64,000 nucleotides of DNA. Origin: Microvirga zambiensis WSM3693 (GTDB taxonomy: Bacteria > Pseudomonadota > Alphaproteobacteria > Rhizobiales > Beijerinckiaceae). The translations under genes and the position numbers were made by a program. Positions 16,144 through 24,487 of this stretch are shown here, in pieces (position 1 is the first letter of the stretch; each line of letters starts with the position of its first letter). Under the pieces are notes generated by a model. The model saw only the letters and a program-made list of their open reading frames with translations, ran no database searches and was not told the origin of the DNA. Location of the stretch: positions 1 to 64,000 of the forward strand of contig NZ_JAERQD010000029.1 of the NCBI RefSeq assembly GCF_016735695.1. The letters run 5' to 3'.

Positions 16144-16228
16144 TGGCTCCCAGAGAGGGCCTCGAACCCCCACGCCTTGCGGCGGCGCGTCAACAGCACG
16201 CTGCGTCTTCCAATTTCGCCATCTGGGA
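16144..16228 (-). tRNA. Atypical type II tRNA, anticodon GUU (leucine-like body, asparagine-like identity)
   Basis: Read on the minus strand, an 85-nt sequence folds as a complete cloverleaf with encoded CCA. The acceptor stem is TCCCAGA/TCTGGGA (7 of 7 pairs) and the discriminator is G73. The D-arm is GCG-AAATTGGAAGA-CGC, closely resembling tRNA-Leu. The anticodon stem is GCGTG/CGCGC with loop CTGTTGA, which puts GTT at 34-36. A long variable arm follows (CGCC-GCAA-GGCG), then T-arm GGGGG-TTCGAGG-CCCTC. D, variable and T arms are as in alphaproteobacterial tRNA-Leu. The U1-A72 pair, C2-G71, C3-G70, G73 and anticodon are as in tRNA-Asn. Position 37 is G, not the A expected for an ANN-reading tRNA. 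CCTTTTC follows the CCA. The pairing is intact, so decay is unlikely. Charging and function are unknown. Confidence 0.8.
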
Positions 16229-16593
16229 TCGTACGCGGTGTTTTCTGGCCGGCAACTGACTGCAACGGTATAGTTCACTATGTTGTGTGCTTACAGCCGA
16301 TCGCCTCGTTAAGAATCTATTATCGGGCCGTTCCCAATAGCAAGATTGTGATCTTAGCTATTATGAATTACTCCAAATCATGAATGTTTCTGCCCGCGAT
16401 CTGCCGCGAGGATTTCCGGTTGAAGACTGCTCTTTTGCGCTGTGGCACCGGTGAAGCCGCACGTGAAAATGGATGTATTACCCTATTTGAGCTCGCTGGC
16501 TCTGTTCGCGCGCCATCGTTGCGGATCGATCTGACCGATGAACAGTCCAAAAGAGCCATGCCCGTTTGCAGGAGGATCGGTTAGATCGTTCAC
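16229..16593. other. Intergenic region upstream of tRNA and vanZ-like gene
   Basis: About 365 bp, divergent between the leftward tRNA and the rightward VanZ-like gene, so it should hold both promoters. A small palindrome ATAGT-GA-ACTAT lies at 16270-16281. AGGAGG at 16570-16575 is 18 nt from the VanZ ATG, further than usual. No clear -35/-10 pair could be fixed. Confidence 0.35.
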
Positions 16594-16938
16594 ATGACTC
16601 CTAAAGTCTTCTTTCGTTGCGTCGCATGGCTTCTCATCGGCGCCATCGCGGTCTTCACCCTTTCGCCCATCGAGCTGCGGCCCATGACCGGGGCGCCGGC
16701 CAACCTGGAGCGGGTTGCCGCCTTCGTCGCCATTGGAGCCGCGTTCTGCCTCGGTTATCCAAGACATCGGCTCTCCATCCTCGTCCTGCTGATAGCGGCC
16801 GTCGGCCTCCTCGAGATCGCCCAGAATCACGTTCCGGGTCGCCATGGTCGCCTTCCGGACGGCTTGGTGAAGGTATCGGGGGTTCTTCTCGGAGCGGCCT
16901 TCGCCACGTTTGCGACCCGCTGGAAACAATTGCCCTAA
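16594..16938 (+). CDS. VanZ-like membrane protein
   Basis: A 114-residue protein with three to four membrane segments (WLLIGAIAVFTLSPIELRP at about 11-30, VAAFVAIGAAFCLGY, LSILVLLIAAVGLLEIAQ, LVKVSGVLLGAAFATFA). The sequence 'FTLSPIELRP' followed by 'LLEIAQNHVPGRHGRLPDGL' fits the VanZ-like family, whose C-terminal E-x-x-Q...R-x-x-x...D signature is visible. VanZ-like proteins often occur in polysaccharide loci, but their role there is not defined. The ATG at 16594 has its nearest purine-rich site (AGGAGG) 18 nt away. It converges with the GNAT gene, with two hairpins between. Confidence 0.78.
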   Translation: MTPKVFFRCVAWLLIGAIAVFTLSPIELRPMTGAPANLERVAAFVAIGAAFCLGYPRHRLSILVLLIAAVGLLEIAQNHVPGRHGRLPDGLVKVSGVLLGAAFATFATRWKQLP

Positions 16939-16978
16939 AGACGCCCAGCGAAGGCGTCTCCTGTCGCCAGACGACAGG
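16939..16978. terminator. Tandem hairpins between convergent vanZ-like and GNAT genes
   Basis: Two perfect 7-bp stems stand back to back: AGACGCC/GGCGTCT (16939-16959) and CCTGTCG/CGACAGG (16960-16978). Their position between convergent genes fits a bidirectional terminator, although U-tracts are poor. Confidence 0.5.
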
Positions 16979-16991
16979 CCTTCCTGCTGGC

Positions 16992-17681
16992 TTAATCCGA
17001 CATTTTTGAAGAGTCGATGGCGATGCGGAACAGATTTCTCCCGCCGGGGCTGGAATAGGACAAGCGCGGCAGATCCCGTCCCAGAACGAGTGCCTTCCCG
17101 ATGGTCCTGAAGCCGATCCGCTTAAGCGCCTTCAGCGACGGTTGATTGTGTATCTCGATATAGCTGACGAGTCCTCTACAGCTTCCCTCGCCTGTCAGAG
17201 CCCGGAAAGCTTGAGCGACTCCGGTGCCGCAGAGCCGCCGGCCTCGGAAGGCCATCGCCGTAAAGGTCTTGTACATATAGATATAGTCCCGCTGGACATG
17301 TGCCGTCAGCTGCTCGGAGACAGGTGTCGGGCGCGTCGCATACCAGGCATAGGCGCCTAATATTCCATTCTCGACAAAACCGTAGCATCGGTCCCCTCGA
17401 TCGAAAGCTGCGGAAAGGAAGCCGGCATCCAGCTCAAGCGACGGATCCTGCTCTGCTAAGAGCCCAAGTTCGTCGAAGCCCAGGAACTTCCAACGCTCAT
17501 CGAGGTCTGTCACCAAGCTCCAGTCCATATCGCCGCGCTCCAGCGTGACGATCTGGAGAAGGAGCATTGTGACAATGCTGTTGGCATAGCGGTAGACAAC
17601 ATAAAGAACGGCATAGGCAATGCCATGATACACGAGATAGCGACGTAGCCCGCCATACGCCCTCCTCAGCCACAAACGCAT
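16992..17681 (-). CDS. GNAT-fold N-acetyltransferase with N-terminal membrane segment
   Basis: A 229-residue protein. Residues about 20-42 form a hydrophobic helix (GIAYAVLYVVYRYANSIV), unusual for a soluble acetyltransferase and suggesting membrane association. The C-terminal two thirds has a GNAT-like core: YIYMYKTFTAMAFRGRRLCG, GTGVAQAFRALTG (acetyl-CoA loop) and YIEIHNQPSLKALKRIGFRT, which is the classic 'N..S...Y...GF' end of the fold. AGGAAG 4 nt upstream supports the start. It is likely part of the polysaccharide accessory set, modifying a sugar or lipid at the membrane, but the substrate is not known. Confidence 0.65.
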   Translation of the reverse strand: MRLWLRRAYGGLRRYLVYHGIAYAVLYVVYRYANSIVTMLLLQIVTLERGDMDWSLVTDLDERWKFLGFDELGLLAEQDPSLELDAGFLSAAFDRGDRCYGFVENGILGAYAWYATRPTPVSEQLTAHVQRDYIYMYKTFTAMAFRGRRLCGTGVAQAFRALTGEGSCRGLVSYIEIHNQPSLKALKRIGFRTIGKALVLGRDLPRLSYSSPGGRNLFRIAIDSSKMSD

Positions 17682-18175
17682 GTCGCTTCCTAACTGCTAC
17701 CGAACCACGCCGTTGATCCGGAACCCGCGAAAAGCTCAGATCCAGCAATCCTGCGCCGCGGCGAATGGGGAGAAAATCCTGGACACAGCCTGCCGCAGCA
17801 TCAAGCCCTTAAGCCTAGCCATCGGTTGCGATCACGTCAGATGATCTTCAGCGGTAACACCAGGCTGACGGCCGGTCGCCCGAGACCCGCAGCTGAAATG
17901 GAATGATTGACGGGCGTCTGCGGCGGACTTGGCCTTGTTGGAGTTGTTAGGGCTTTGAATACCGCACAGGCGCGAAAATCGTCTGGCTGTTTGGGACAGG
18001 TTAAGCGGACGGGCGTCTCCTAGGAACGGAGATTGTCATATCTCAACGCCGGGATCCGTGACCCGTGCGCACGGATCGACAGGAAAATCTACCTGCAAGC
18101 ATTTCTGCGTATTCCGACTGGACAGTCGAATAGGGATTACCTCATAGTAGTGGGGCGACTGCACAGAGGATTGGG
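17682..18175. other. Intergenic region, no supported gene
   Basis: About 490 bp between the divergent GNAT gene and the small membrane protein gene. It presumably contains their promoters. Nothing else could be recognised. Confidence 0.35.
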
Positions 18176-18349
18176 ATGGTCTTGTTACTGGCTTCTGCCC
18201 TCCTGGGCGGATCTATCACTTTCGTAACGCTTTTGTCCTACGGGATACTTCCTGCGCTTGCGGGGGCTCCTTTCGGCGGAAGTTTTCTGGCCCTTTTGGC
18301 CGGCCTTCTCCTCGCCTCTCTGAGAACCGCGGCGGAACGCTCCGCTTAG
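18176..18349 (+). CDS. Small two-helix membrane protein, 57 aa
   Basis: ATG at 18176, preceded by GAGG with a 6-nt spacer (GAGGATTGGGATG), opens a 57-codon frame ending at TAG 18349. The product starts MVLLLASALLGGSITFVTLL and continues SYGILPALAGAPFGGSF and LALLAGLLLASLR. It has two hydrophobic helices separated by a Gly/Pro-rich hinge and a short charged tail (TAAERSA). Good ribosome site, codon use and hydrophobic pattern all argue that it is real. No function can be assigned. It sits alone between a GNAT gene and the RTX gene. Confidence 0.6.
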   Translation: MVLLLASALLGGSITFVTLLSYGILPALAGAPFGGSFLALLAGLLLASLRTAAERSA

Positions 18350-19041
18350 CGCAAGTTCACGATGTCTGAAGCGTCTTGCAATGCTCATTGGTTCGCAGCG
18401 TGCGACGCGGGCAATGACTGGTGGGCCCAGCCCGCTCGAACGCCTGTCAAGCAACGGTTTATCGCCTGATCCAGGTCTCTGGAAAATCGGCTTCTCATGA
18501 TAATACCGCGAAGCGGGCGACGCCAATGACGGAGCACACGTCTGACGACGACGCGTGGCTTCCGTTCCTCAATGGAAACTATTGAATCGCCTTAATCCGA
18601 CACGCCGGAGGCTCACCGATCAGCAACGGCTTTTTGCGCTCTTCAAAGAGTGGAGCGTCGGATTGAATCCCAAAGTAGGTCCACTTTTGGATGCGATGTT
18701 CTAGGTCTTCATACCCACAATGACATCCCCGTTTAGACTATTCGGCAGGGAACAAATTGGCTGCCCGATAGTAAAGCGCAATGGCCAACGAAATGCTGCG
18801 ACTGGCCGATGGAGTTAGCGAAGGGGACTAAGTATTAGGTCCACCTCTATGTTGAGGTAGAGCTTATATCCTATTAAGAGCTATTTTTTCTCACTCGCTA
18901 TTATCAATATACTTTCTCATGCTGTGTATCTGCAGGGCAGGCTGAAGCTTTTACCCTGGAGAATGCTGCTGACTTTTAGTTGTTTGCCGAAATGGGGCGC
19001 TCGGCACTTCTCAGCGCTCAGCTCTGAACGAGGCTAGCACC
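18350..19041. other. Intergenic region upstream of the RTX gene, partly AT-rich
   Basis: About 690 bp. The part from 18830 to 18930 is very AT-rich and may contain the RTX gene promoter. A short ACCTC-TATGTT-GAGGT stem lies near 18850. No transposase fragment or RNA gene was recognised. Confidence 0.35.
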
Positions 19042-19890
19042 ATGCAGTATCTTAGTTGGAGTGGTACATTCAATCTCAACCCTTGGGGAGATCTTGGCAG
19101 CCCGGGCGACCCGCCAAGAAGCGGCCCTCCCGGAGGCGAAGTAGCAGGCATCTCAAATAATCTCGTTTGGGGCGGAGCCAGTGATCTTTATACGATCTAT
19201 GGCACAGCGGATATCGACGTCATTTTTCTTGATGTAAAAGGTTATGACACTCCGCGGCTGGTCAACGTCACACAATTCTTCGGCGGAACCGGCAATGATT
19301 TGATCGACATGACTTCCGACCGCTTCACGTACGGAGCGGTAACGATCAATGGTGGAACCGGAAACGACTGGCTTTTCGGAAATGCAGGACGCGATCGCCT
19401 GTATGGGTCGTCCGGAGCCGACTATCTGAAGGGTTACGGCGGCAACGACTACCTGAGCGGCGGAGACAACAACGACCGTCTCTTTGGCGGTCGCGGAAAC
19501 GATAAGCTGAGTGGTGGATCGGGACACGATTATCTGTACGGAGAGTACGGACAAGACATTCTGACCGGTGGAAAGGGCAACGACCGGTTCGTTTTTGATG
19601 TTTCACCCATCAAAGCGAATTTGGACACGATTACCGATTTCTCCGTGCGGGACGACACCATCCAACTTGCCCGATCCGTCTTCACCAAGGTGGGCCCGAA
19701 AGGCGCCCTGAAGGCAGGCGCCTTTTGGATCGGGTCTGAGGCGCACGACGCAAGCGACCGGGTCATCTACAACGAAAACACCGGCTATCTCTATTATGAC
19801 CCCGACGGCACAGGCGGAGCCCATCAGCAGGCCATCGCGAAGCTGTCGAAGGGCCTCGACATGACGCACAAGGACCTCTTCATCATCTAA
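19042..19890 (+). CDS. RTX-type calcium-binding protein, probable type I secretion substrate
   Basis: A 282-residue acidic protein without a Sec signal. Residues 1-80 match no domain I recognise. From about 81 to 183 there are RTX nonapeptides of the GGxGxDxLx type, such as GGTGNDWLFG, GNAGRDRLYG, GYGGNDYLSG, GGRGNDKLSG and GGKGNDRFVF, which fold into a Ca2+-bound beta-roll outside the cell. The C-terminal 95 residues (DTITDFSVRDDTIQL ... YYDPDGTGG ... DLFII) resemble the C-terminal region of serralysins and other type I secreted proteins, ending in a hydrophobic signal. No metalloprotease motif is present. No type I exporter lies in the window. A role in binding or organising the exopolysaccharide is plausible but inferred. 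Confidence 0.85.
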   Translation: MQYLSWSGTFNLNPWGDLGSPGDPPRSGPPGGEVAGISNNLVWGGASDLYTIYGTADIDVIFLDVKGYDTPRLVNVTQFFGGTGNDLIDMTSDRFTYGAVTINGGTGNDWLFGNAGRDRLYGSSGADYLKGYGGNDYLSGGDNNDRLFGGRGNDKLSGGSGHDYLYGEYGQDILTGGKGNDRFVFDVSPIKANLDTITDFSVRDDTIQLARSVFTKVGPKGALKAGAFWIGSEAHDASDRVIYNENTGYLYYDPDGTGGAHQQAIAKLSKGLDMTHKDLFII

Positions 19891-19904
19891 CCGGAAGTCG
19901 TCAG

Positions 19905-21083
19905 GTGCAGGAAGAGAGCTCCTCCATATCCAGGGCTGACAAGTCAGCCAAGGTCGAGGTGATCGGCGAGCTGCCACGGCTTGAAGCACTCGAAGAGCAG
20001 TGGCATGCGCTGGCCCGCGATATTCCATGGCCTATGGCGCAGTTTGAATGGATTATCACGGCGGCTCAAACCTATCGCGACGATAGATTCTGCGTTGTAA
20101 TCGTACAAGAGGCAGGCGTCCTTCAGGCCGTCGCGCCTCTTGTACTCCGGCGCTACGGCTTCACACATCGATTGGAAAGCCTCGACTACATGCTGGCCGA
20201 GCCGCAGCGGCTGATTGCCCGTGACGAGCGCCATCTGCAGCTTTTGTTCAAGGCCCTGAAAGCACTGCGCTACCCTTTCATCCTTCAAGGCGTTATCGCG
20301 GAGTGTCAGGACGACCAGTGTTTCAGAACGTTTTCCGGCGCCGGTTTGAGAATGGTGGCGGCGAGCGGCAGCAAGGATTCATTCGTGCCGTTCGACGATC
20401 CAAGGGGCGATCTTGAAGGGCGCATGTCGTCAAGTCGGCGCTGCACGCTGAGGCGCAAACGCAAGGCAGCCGAAAAGCATGGCCCCGTTCGGTTCAACAT
20501 CCTGAGGCCATCGACCGACGAGCTTCCTGAGCTTCTCGACGAGCTCTTTCGGGTCGAGTCTTCCGGATGGAAAGGAAGGGCCGCAACGGGCCTGCGCTAC
20601 GACGCACAACGCGCTTCGTTTTTTCGCATGTACTGCGACCGGATGGCTCGCGAGGGCACGCTACGCCTGGGCTTCATGACGATCGGTGAAGCAACGGCGG
20701 CCGTCCGCATCGATGTCGTGTGGGGCGGAAAATCATGGGAGCTCAAGATCGGTTACGATGAGCGCTTCGCCAACTGCTCGCCCGGGTTGCTGTTGAGTCA
20801 CGAGGCTCTCAAGCATGGCCAGGCGGAGGGCCTCCTCGGACATCATTTTCTCGGTGAGGCCGAGGCTTGGCACGAAACCTGGGCTGCCAAGTCGATGAAC
20901 CGAGTGACGCTCCGATATTATCCGACATCGCTGCCAGGGATGCTCACGCTCCTTCACGACGCAAGCTCTCATTTCGCGCGAATTATCGAGAGTCGTTCGA
21001 ATGCCTTTTCATTTCGCGGTCGAGGCATACTCAGCAAAGCGGCAGCCCCTCCTCTGAAGGGAGCAGAAGGCCCCGTTCTATGA
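19905..21083 (+). CDS. GNAT/FemAB-like transferase (BioF2-like acetyltransferase domain)
   Basis: A 392-residue protein. It starts at GTG 19905, which has GGAAG 7 nt upstream, 15 bp after the RTX gene, so the two are co-transcribed. N-terminal: LPRLEALEEQWHALARDIPW and MAQFEWIITAAQTY, typical of the COG5653 group. C-terminal: the GNAT/FemAB-like core with RRCTLRRKRKAAEKHGPV, ESSGWKGRAATGL, LRLGFMTIGEATAAVRIDV and KIGYDERFANCSPGLLLSHE. The W(K)GRAGTA-like element and 'G.Y.......SPG.LL' are characteristic. It is presumed to transfer an acyl group in polysaccharide assembly; the donor is unknown. It is cytoplasmic and is the second such protein in this locus. Confidence 0.72.
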   Translation: MQEESSSISRADKSAKVEVIGELPRLEALEEQWHALARDIPWPMAQFEWIITAAQTYRDDRFCVVIVQEAGVLQAVAPLVLRRYGFTHRLESLDYMLAEPQRLIARDERHLQLLFKALKALRYPFILQGVIAECQDDQCFRTFSGAGLRMVAASGSKDSFVPFDDPRGDLEGRMSSSRRCTLRRKRKAAEKHGPVRFNILRPSTDELPELLDELFRVESSGWKGRAATGLRYDAQRASFFRMYCDRMAREGTLRLGFMTIGEATAAVRIDVVWGGKSWELKIGYDERFANCSPGLLLSHEALKHGQAEGLLGHHFLGEAEAWHETWAAKSMNRVTLRYYPTSLPGMLTLLHDASSHFARIIESRSNAFSFRGRGILSKAAAPPLKGAEGPVL

Positions 21084-21565
21084 CTATGAGGAGAGAAGCA
21101 TTTCGGAGGTCCGCTCGACGCCATTGCCCGAGCGGCGATTACAACCTCTACGCACTCTCTACCACCAAGTTTCACTAATCCGGAGCCCGTCGGCGAGGGT
21201 AAGCTATCGCTCCGAACTGCGTGACAGCTCCAACAAGGGCTTTGCGCAAAGTAATGGTAATGCATTGATTTTTCATATTAATCGGAAAGCTGCGGACAAA
21301 CGGCTCTTGGTATGTCCATGATGCAAACGTCCTTGCTCACAGATGCGGCAGCGGAAAACGGGCAGATTTCCAAAGCACAAGAACTGGTATGGGATGGAGC
21401 TGATTGGTGTCGATAGAAACTCCGCTGAGATGGCTCCGAACCAATTCCTTGATACGAAAATCATATGCGACGCCGTTGAAGAAACATCACTTCCGCAGAA
21501 TTCGCATGGCAGGACCATCGCGAGAAAATTGCGGTGAAAATGAATGCAGGGGACAAAACGGCGTC
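21084..21565. other. Intergenic region, no supported gene
   Basis: About 480 bp with lower GC than its neighbours. The open frame of the downstream glycosyltransferase extends back to 21404, but the extra residues look non-coding. No promoter or RNA could be fixed. Confidence 0.35.
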
Positions 21566-22705
21566 ATGCGGATCGCACTTTTTATAAACAGCCTGGACGG
21601 AGGTGGAGGCGAGCGGGCCCATGTGATGCTCGCGAACGCGTTGGTGGCGAGAGGCCATGACGTCGAACTCATCGTCGTCCGTCGCACTGGGCCTTGCGAG
21701 GCCCTCGTCTCCCCTGCCGTTCGCATTACGGAATTGGGAACCGGCCGCGCCGCCTTGAGTCTGCCGAAGCTCATTCGCGCGCTGCGCGCCTCTCGTCCCG
21801 ACATCCTGGTATCGGCGATGGCCGCAGCCAACGTTCTGGCTGCACTCGCCGGCAAGGTCCTTCGACAGCTGCCCATGATCGCAATCGAGCATGGCGACAT
21901 GAACGCCGTCTATCACGTCGAGAAAAAGCAATTCGCCGCGCGAATGGCATACATGATCACGCCATGGGTCTATAGCCGCTTCGCTCGCATATTCTGCGTC
22001 GATCAGAGCAGCTTGCTCTCCGTAGCCGCATTCACGCGGCGGCAGGATCTTCCGTTGTCGGTGATGCCCAATGCCGTGATCGGAGACGATATCGACCTCT
22101 TGACCGCCCAGGATCCCAACCATCCATGGATGGCGGACGACATACCGGTGTTTCTCAACATCGGACGAATGGTCAGCCAGAAGAACCACTCCCTGCTTCT
22201 TCAAGCCTTCGCTCGCGTCATCGCCCAACGGCCTGCTCGCTTGATCATCCTCGGCGACGGCCCGCTCAGGCCGGAGCTGGAGCAGGAAGCCCGTGAGCTG
22301 GGGCTGCAGGATCACATGGATATGCCGGGGTTCCGCAACCCCTTCCCTTTTCTGGCTTCCGCCTCTGCCCTCGTGCTGAGTTCCCGATGGGAGGCGCTGC
22401 CCACGGTCATCATCGAGGCCTTCTACGTCGGCTGCCCGGTCGTCGTCACGAAAGCCTCGATGGGTACCCTCGAACTGGTCGGCTTCGGGCGCTACGGACG
22501 GATTGCCGAGCAGGATTCTCCCGAAGCCCTGGCGCAGGAAATGCTCGCGGCGCTCGACGCGAAGGTGGATAAGGCCTCGTTGAAGTCGGAAGGTGCCAGG
22601 TACAGCGGCAGCGCTGTGGCGAGCATCTACGAGCGGGAATTCGCGGCCGTCATCCGCGAGGCTGCAGGGGGCGACGGACGCTGGGTGCCGACGTCTCAGG
22701 CTTGA
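21566..22705 (+). CDS. Glycosyltransferase family 4
   Basis: A 379-residue GT4 enzyme. The ATG at 21566 is preferred because family similarity begins there (MRIALFINSLDGGGGERAHV, the nucleotide-sugar loop). A 54-codon upstream extension is basic and unlike the family. The C-terminal half has FLNIGRMVSQKNHSLLLQAF, LIILGDGPLRPELEQEA and the E-x7-E region in EALPTVIIEAFYVGCPVVVT. The overall likeness is to polysaccharide GTs of the WcaA/ExoL type acting on lipid-linked sugars. It is the only GT gene of the locus on the plus strand and stands apart from the three overlapping GT genes, so it may be separately regulated. Confidence 0.85.
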   Translation: MRIALFINSLDGGGGERAHVMLANALVARGHDVELIVVRRTGPCEALVSPAVRITELGTGRAALSLPKLIRALRASRPDILVSAMAAANVLAALAGKVLRQLPMIAIEHGDMNAVYHVEKKQFAARMAYMITPWVYSRFARIFCVDQSSLLSVAAFTRRQDLPLSVMPNAVIGDDIDLLTAQDPNHPWMADDIPVFLNIGRMVSQKNHSLLLQAFARVIAQRPARLIILGDGPLRPELEQEARELGLQDHMDMPGFRNPFPFLASASALVLSSRWEALPTVIIEAFYVGCPVVVTKASMGTLELVGFGRYGRIAEQDSPEALAQEMLAALDAKVDKASLKSEGARYSGSAVASIYEREFAAVIREAAGGDGRWVPTSQA

Positions 22706-23035
22706 TCGCGGGCTCATCAGGGAAGCCAGGCCCTACCATTCCAGCCGACGTGGCACGGCCGCGCTTTGTGTCTCCTGCGATCAAGCAGCGCCGGAGATAT
22801 GGATCCGCGTCAAGACCGGATGTTGTAAAGACCGACCCGGTGTAGTAAAGGCACGCCCGCGTCCTAAGTCGCGTGCCCCTGTCGTGTTGGGGCGCCGCTG
22901 GGCGCTGGATCGATCCAGGCGACAAAAGTCCCTGCCCTCGGTCGACGGGTTTTCCGGCCAGAATTCGCGATAGACGCGGCCTTAGGCGGGCACCTCCGGA
23001 TTGTCAGTTTCGATGGAAGATTGGATTTTTTGCGG
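22706..23035. other. Intergenic region upstream of rimO
   Basis: About 330 bp without a credible gene. It marks the boundary between the polysaccharide locus and core genes and should contain the rimO promoter. No specific element was recognised. Confidence 0.35.
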
Positions 23036-24352
23036 ATGAATGCTCCCGCGCCGAAAGTCTCGTTCGTTTCCCTGGGCTGCCCCAAGGCCCTGGTCGATTC
23101 CGAGCGCATCATCACCCAGCTTCGCGCCCAAGGTTACCAGCTGACCAAGGAGCATGACGGGGCGGACGTGGTGATCGTCAACACCTGCGGCTTCCTGGAC
23201 AGCGCCAAGGCCGAGTCACTCGAGGCCATCGGCGATGCCATGGCCGAGAACGGCAAGGTCATCGTCACCGGCTGCATGGGCGCCGAGCCGGAGCAGATCC
23301 GCGAGCATTTCCCTAACGTGCTCGCCATCACCGGCCCGCAGGCCTACGAGTCTGTGGTCTCCGCCGTCCACGAGGCGGCCCCGCCCGCCCATGACCCGTT
23401 CATCGATCTCGTGCCGCCCCAGGGCGTGAAGCTGACGCCGCGGCATTATGCCTATCTGAAGATCTCCGAGGGCTGCAACAACCGCTGCTCCTTCTGCATC
23501 ATCCCGAAGCTGCGCGGCGATCTCGTCAGCCGTCCCATCGGCGACGTGCTGCGCGAGGCCGAAAAGCTCGCCCGGGCCGGCGTCAAGGAGCTCCTGGTGA
23601 TCTCGCAGGACACCAGCGCCTACGGCCTCGACATCAAGTACCAGCCGAGCCTGTGGAAGGACAGGGAGGTCCGCACCCGCTTCTTCGAGCTCGCCAAGGA
23701 GCTCGGCGAACTCGGCATGTGGGTGCGCATGCACTACGTCTACCCCTACCCGCATGTGGACGAGGTCATCCCGCTGATGGCGGAGGGCAAGATCCTCCCC
23801 TATCTCGACATCCCGTTCCAGCACGCCTCGCCGCGCGTCCTGAAGTCCATGCGCCGCCCCGGCAACCAGGAGAAGACCCTGGAGCGCATCCGCAAGTGGC
23901 GCGAGATCTGCCCGGACCTCGCCATCCGCTCGACCTTCATCGTCGGCTTCCCCGGCGAGACGGAGGAGGATGTGGACTTCCTGATGCAATGGCTGAAGGA
24001 CGCCAAGATCGACCGCGCCGGCTGCTTCCAGTACGAGCCGGTCCAGGGCGCGCCCGCCAACGACATCGACGGCGCGGTTCCGCCGGAGGTGAAGGAGGAG
24101 CGCTGGCACCGCTTCATGCAGACCCAGCAGAAGGTCAGCGCGAAGATCCTCAAGTCGAAAGTCGGCAGGACGCTTCCCGTCATCATCGACGAGCAGGGCG
24201 CGACGGTGGCCACCGGCCGCACCAAGTACGACGCCCCCGAGATCGACGGCGCCGTCTACGTGGCCTCGAAGACGCCGCTCAAGCCGGGCGAGATCGTCAA
24301 CGTGAAGATCGAGAGTTCGGACGAGTACGACCTGCATGGGTCGGTGGTTTAA
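23036..24352 (+). CDS. rimO: Ribosomal protein S12 methylthiotransferase RimO
   Basis: A 438-residue radical SAM enzyme that adds a methylthio group to an Asp of ribosomal protein S12. It has the N-terminal UPF0004 domain ([18 protein letters not shown], with Cys in NTCGFL and GCMGAE for the second Fe-S cluster). The radical SAM core follows, with [19 protein letters not shown] (CxxxCxxC). The C-terminal TRAM domain covers about 375-438 ([12 protein letters not shown] ... [18 protein letters not shown]). The SLGCPKxxVDSE signature separates RimO from the tRNA enzyme MiaB. ATG 23036 is preferred over a TTG 15 nt upstream, although the TTG has the closer GGAAG. Length is normal for the family. 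Confidence 0.95.
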   Translation: MNAPAPKVSFVSLGCPKALVDSERIITQLRAQGYQLTKEHDGADVVIVNTCGFLDSAKAESLEAIGDAMAENGKVIVTGCMGAEPEQIREHFPNVLAITGPQAYESVVSAVHEAAPPAHDPFIDLVPPQGVKLTPRHYAYLKISEGCNNRCSFCIIPKLRGDLVSRPIGDVLREAEKLARAGVKELLVISQDTSAYGLDIKYQPSLWKDREVRTRFFELAKELGELGMWVRMHYVYPYPHVDEVIPLMAEGKILPYLDIPFQHASPRVLKSMRRPGNQEKTLERIRKWREICPDLAIRSTFIVGFPGETEEDVDFLMQWLKDAKIDRAGCFQYEPVQGAPANDIDGAVPPEVKEERWHRFMQTQQKVSAKILKSKVGRTLPVIIDEQGATVATGRTKYDAPEIDGAVYVASKTPLKPGEIVNVKIESSDEYDLHGSVV

Positions 24353-24375
24353 GAATTCTTAGGCCCCTCGACGCC

Positions 24376-24462
24376 GTCATCCCCGGGCTCGTCCCGGGGA
24401 CCCACGTCTTTGCAGCGTTGCGGTCCGAAAACGTGGGTGGCCGCAACAAGTGCGGCCATGAC
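24376..24462 (+). repeat. 87-bp compound palindrome, copy A
   Basis: The element runs from GTCAT to ATGAC. It contains an arm-hairpin CCCCGGG-CTCGT-CCCGGGG, a central inverted repeat ACCCACGT ... ACGTGGGT, and a second arm-hairpin GGCCGCA-ACAAG-TGCGGCC. Copy B at 43654-43740 is the same element in the opposite orientation. It sits between the convergent rimO and pncA genes, where it may also help termination. Confidence 0.8.
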
Positions 24463-24487
24463 GGCGAGGGGATGTCTCAAAACCTGC

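Noticed and set aside
16384-16584. 66-codon frame just before the VanZ-like gene
   Set aside because: No ribosome site and no membrane or domain pattern; it ends before the vanZ start without coupling.
18185-18526. 113-codon minus-strand frame opposite the small membrane protein
   Set aside because: Low-complexity Arg/Gly/Ser composition without a ribosome site; the 57-aa plus-strand frame is much more protein-like.
21461-22717. Long minus-strand frame opposite the GT4 gene at 21566
   Set aside because: Shadow frame rich in Arg, Gly and His with no family motif; the sense strand has a full GT4 pattern.
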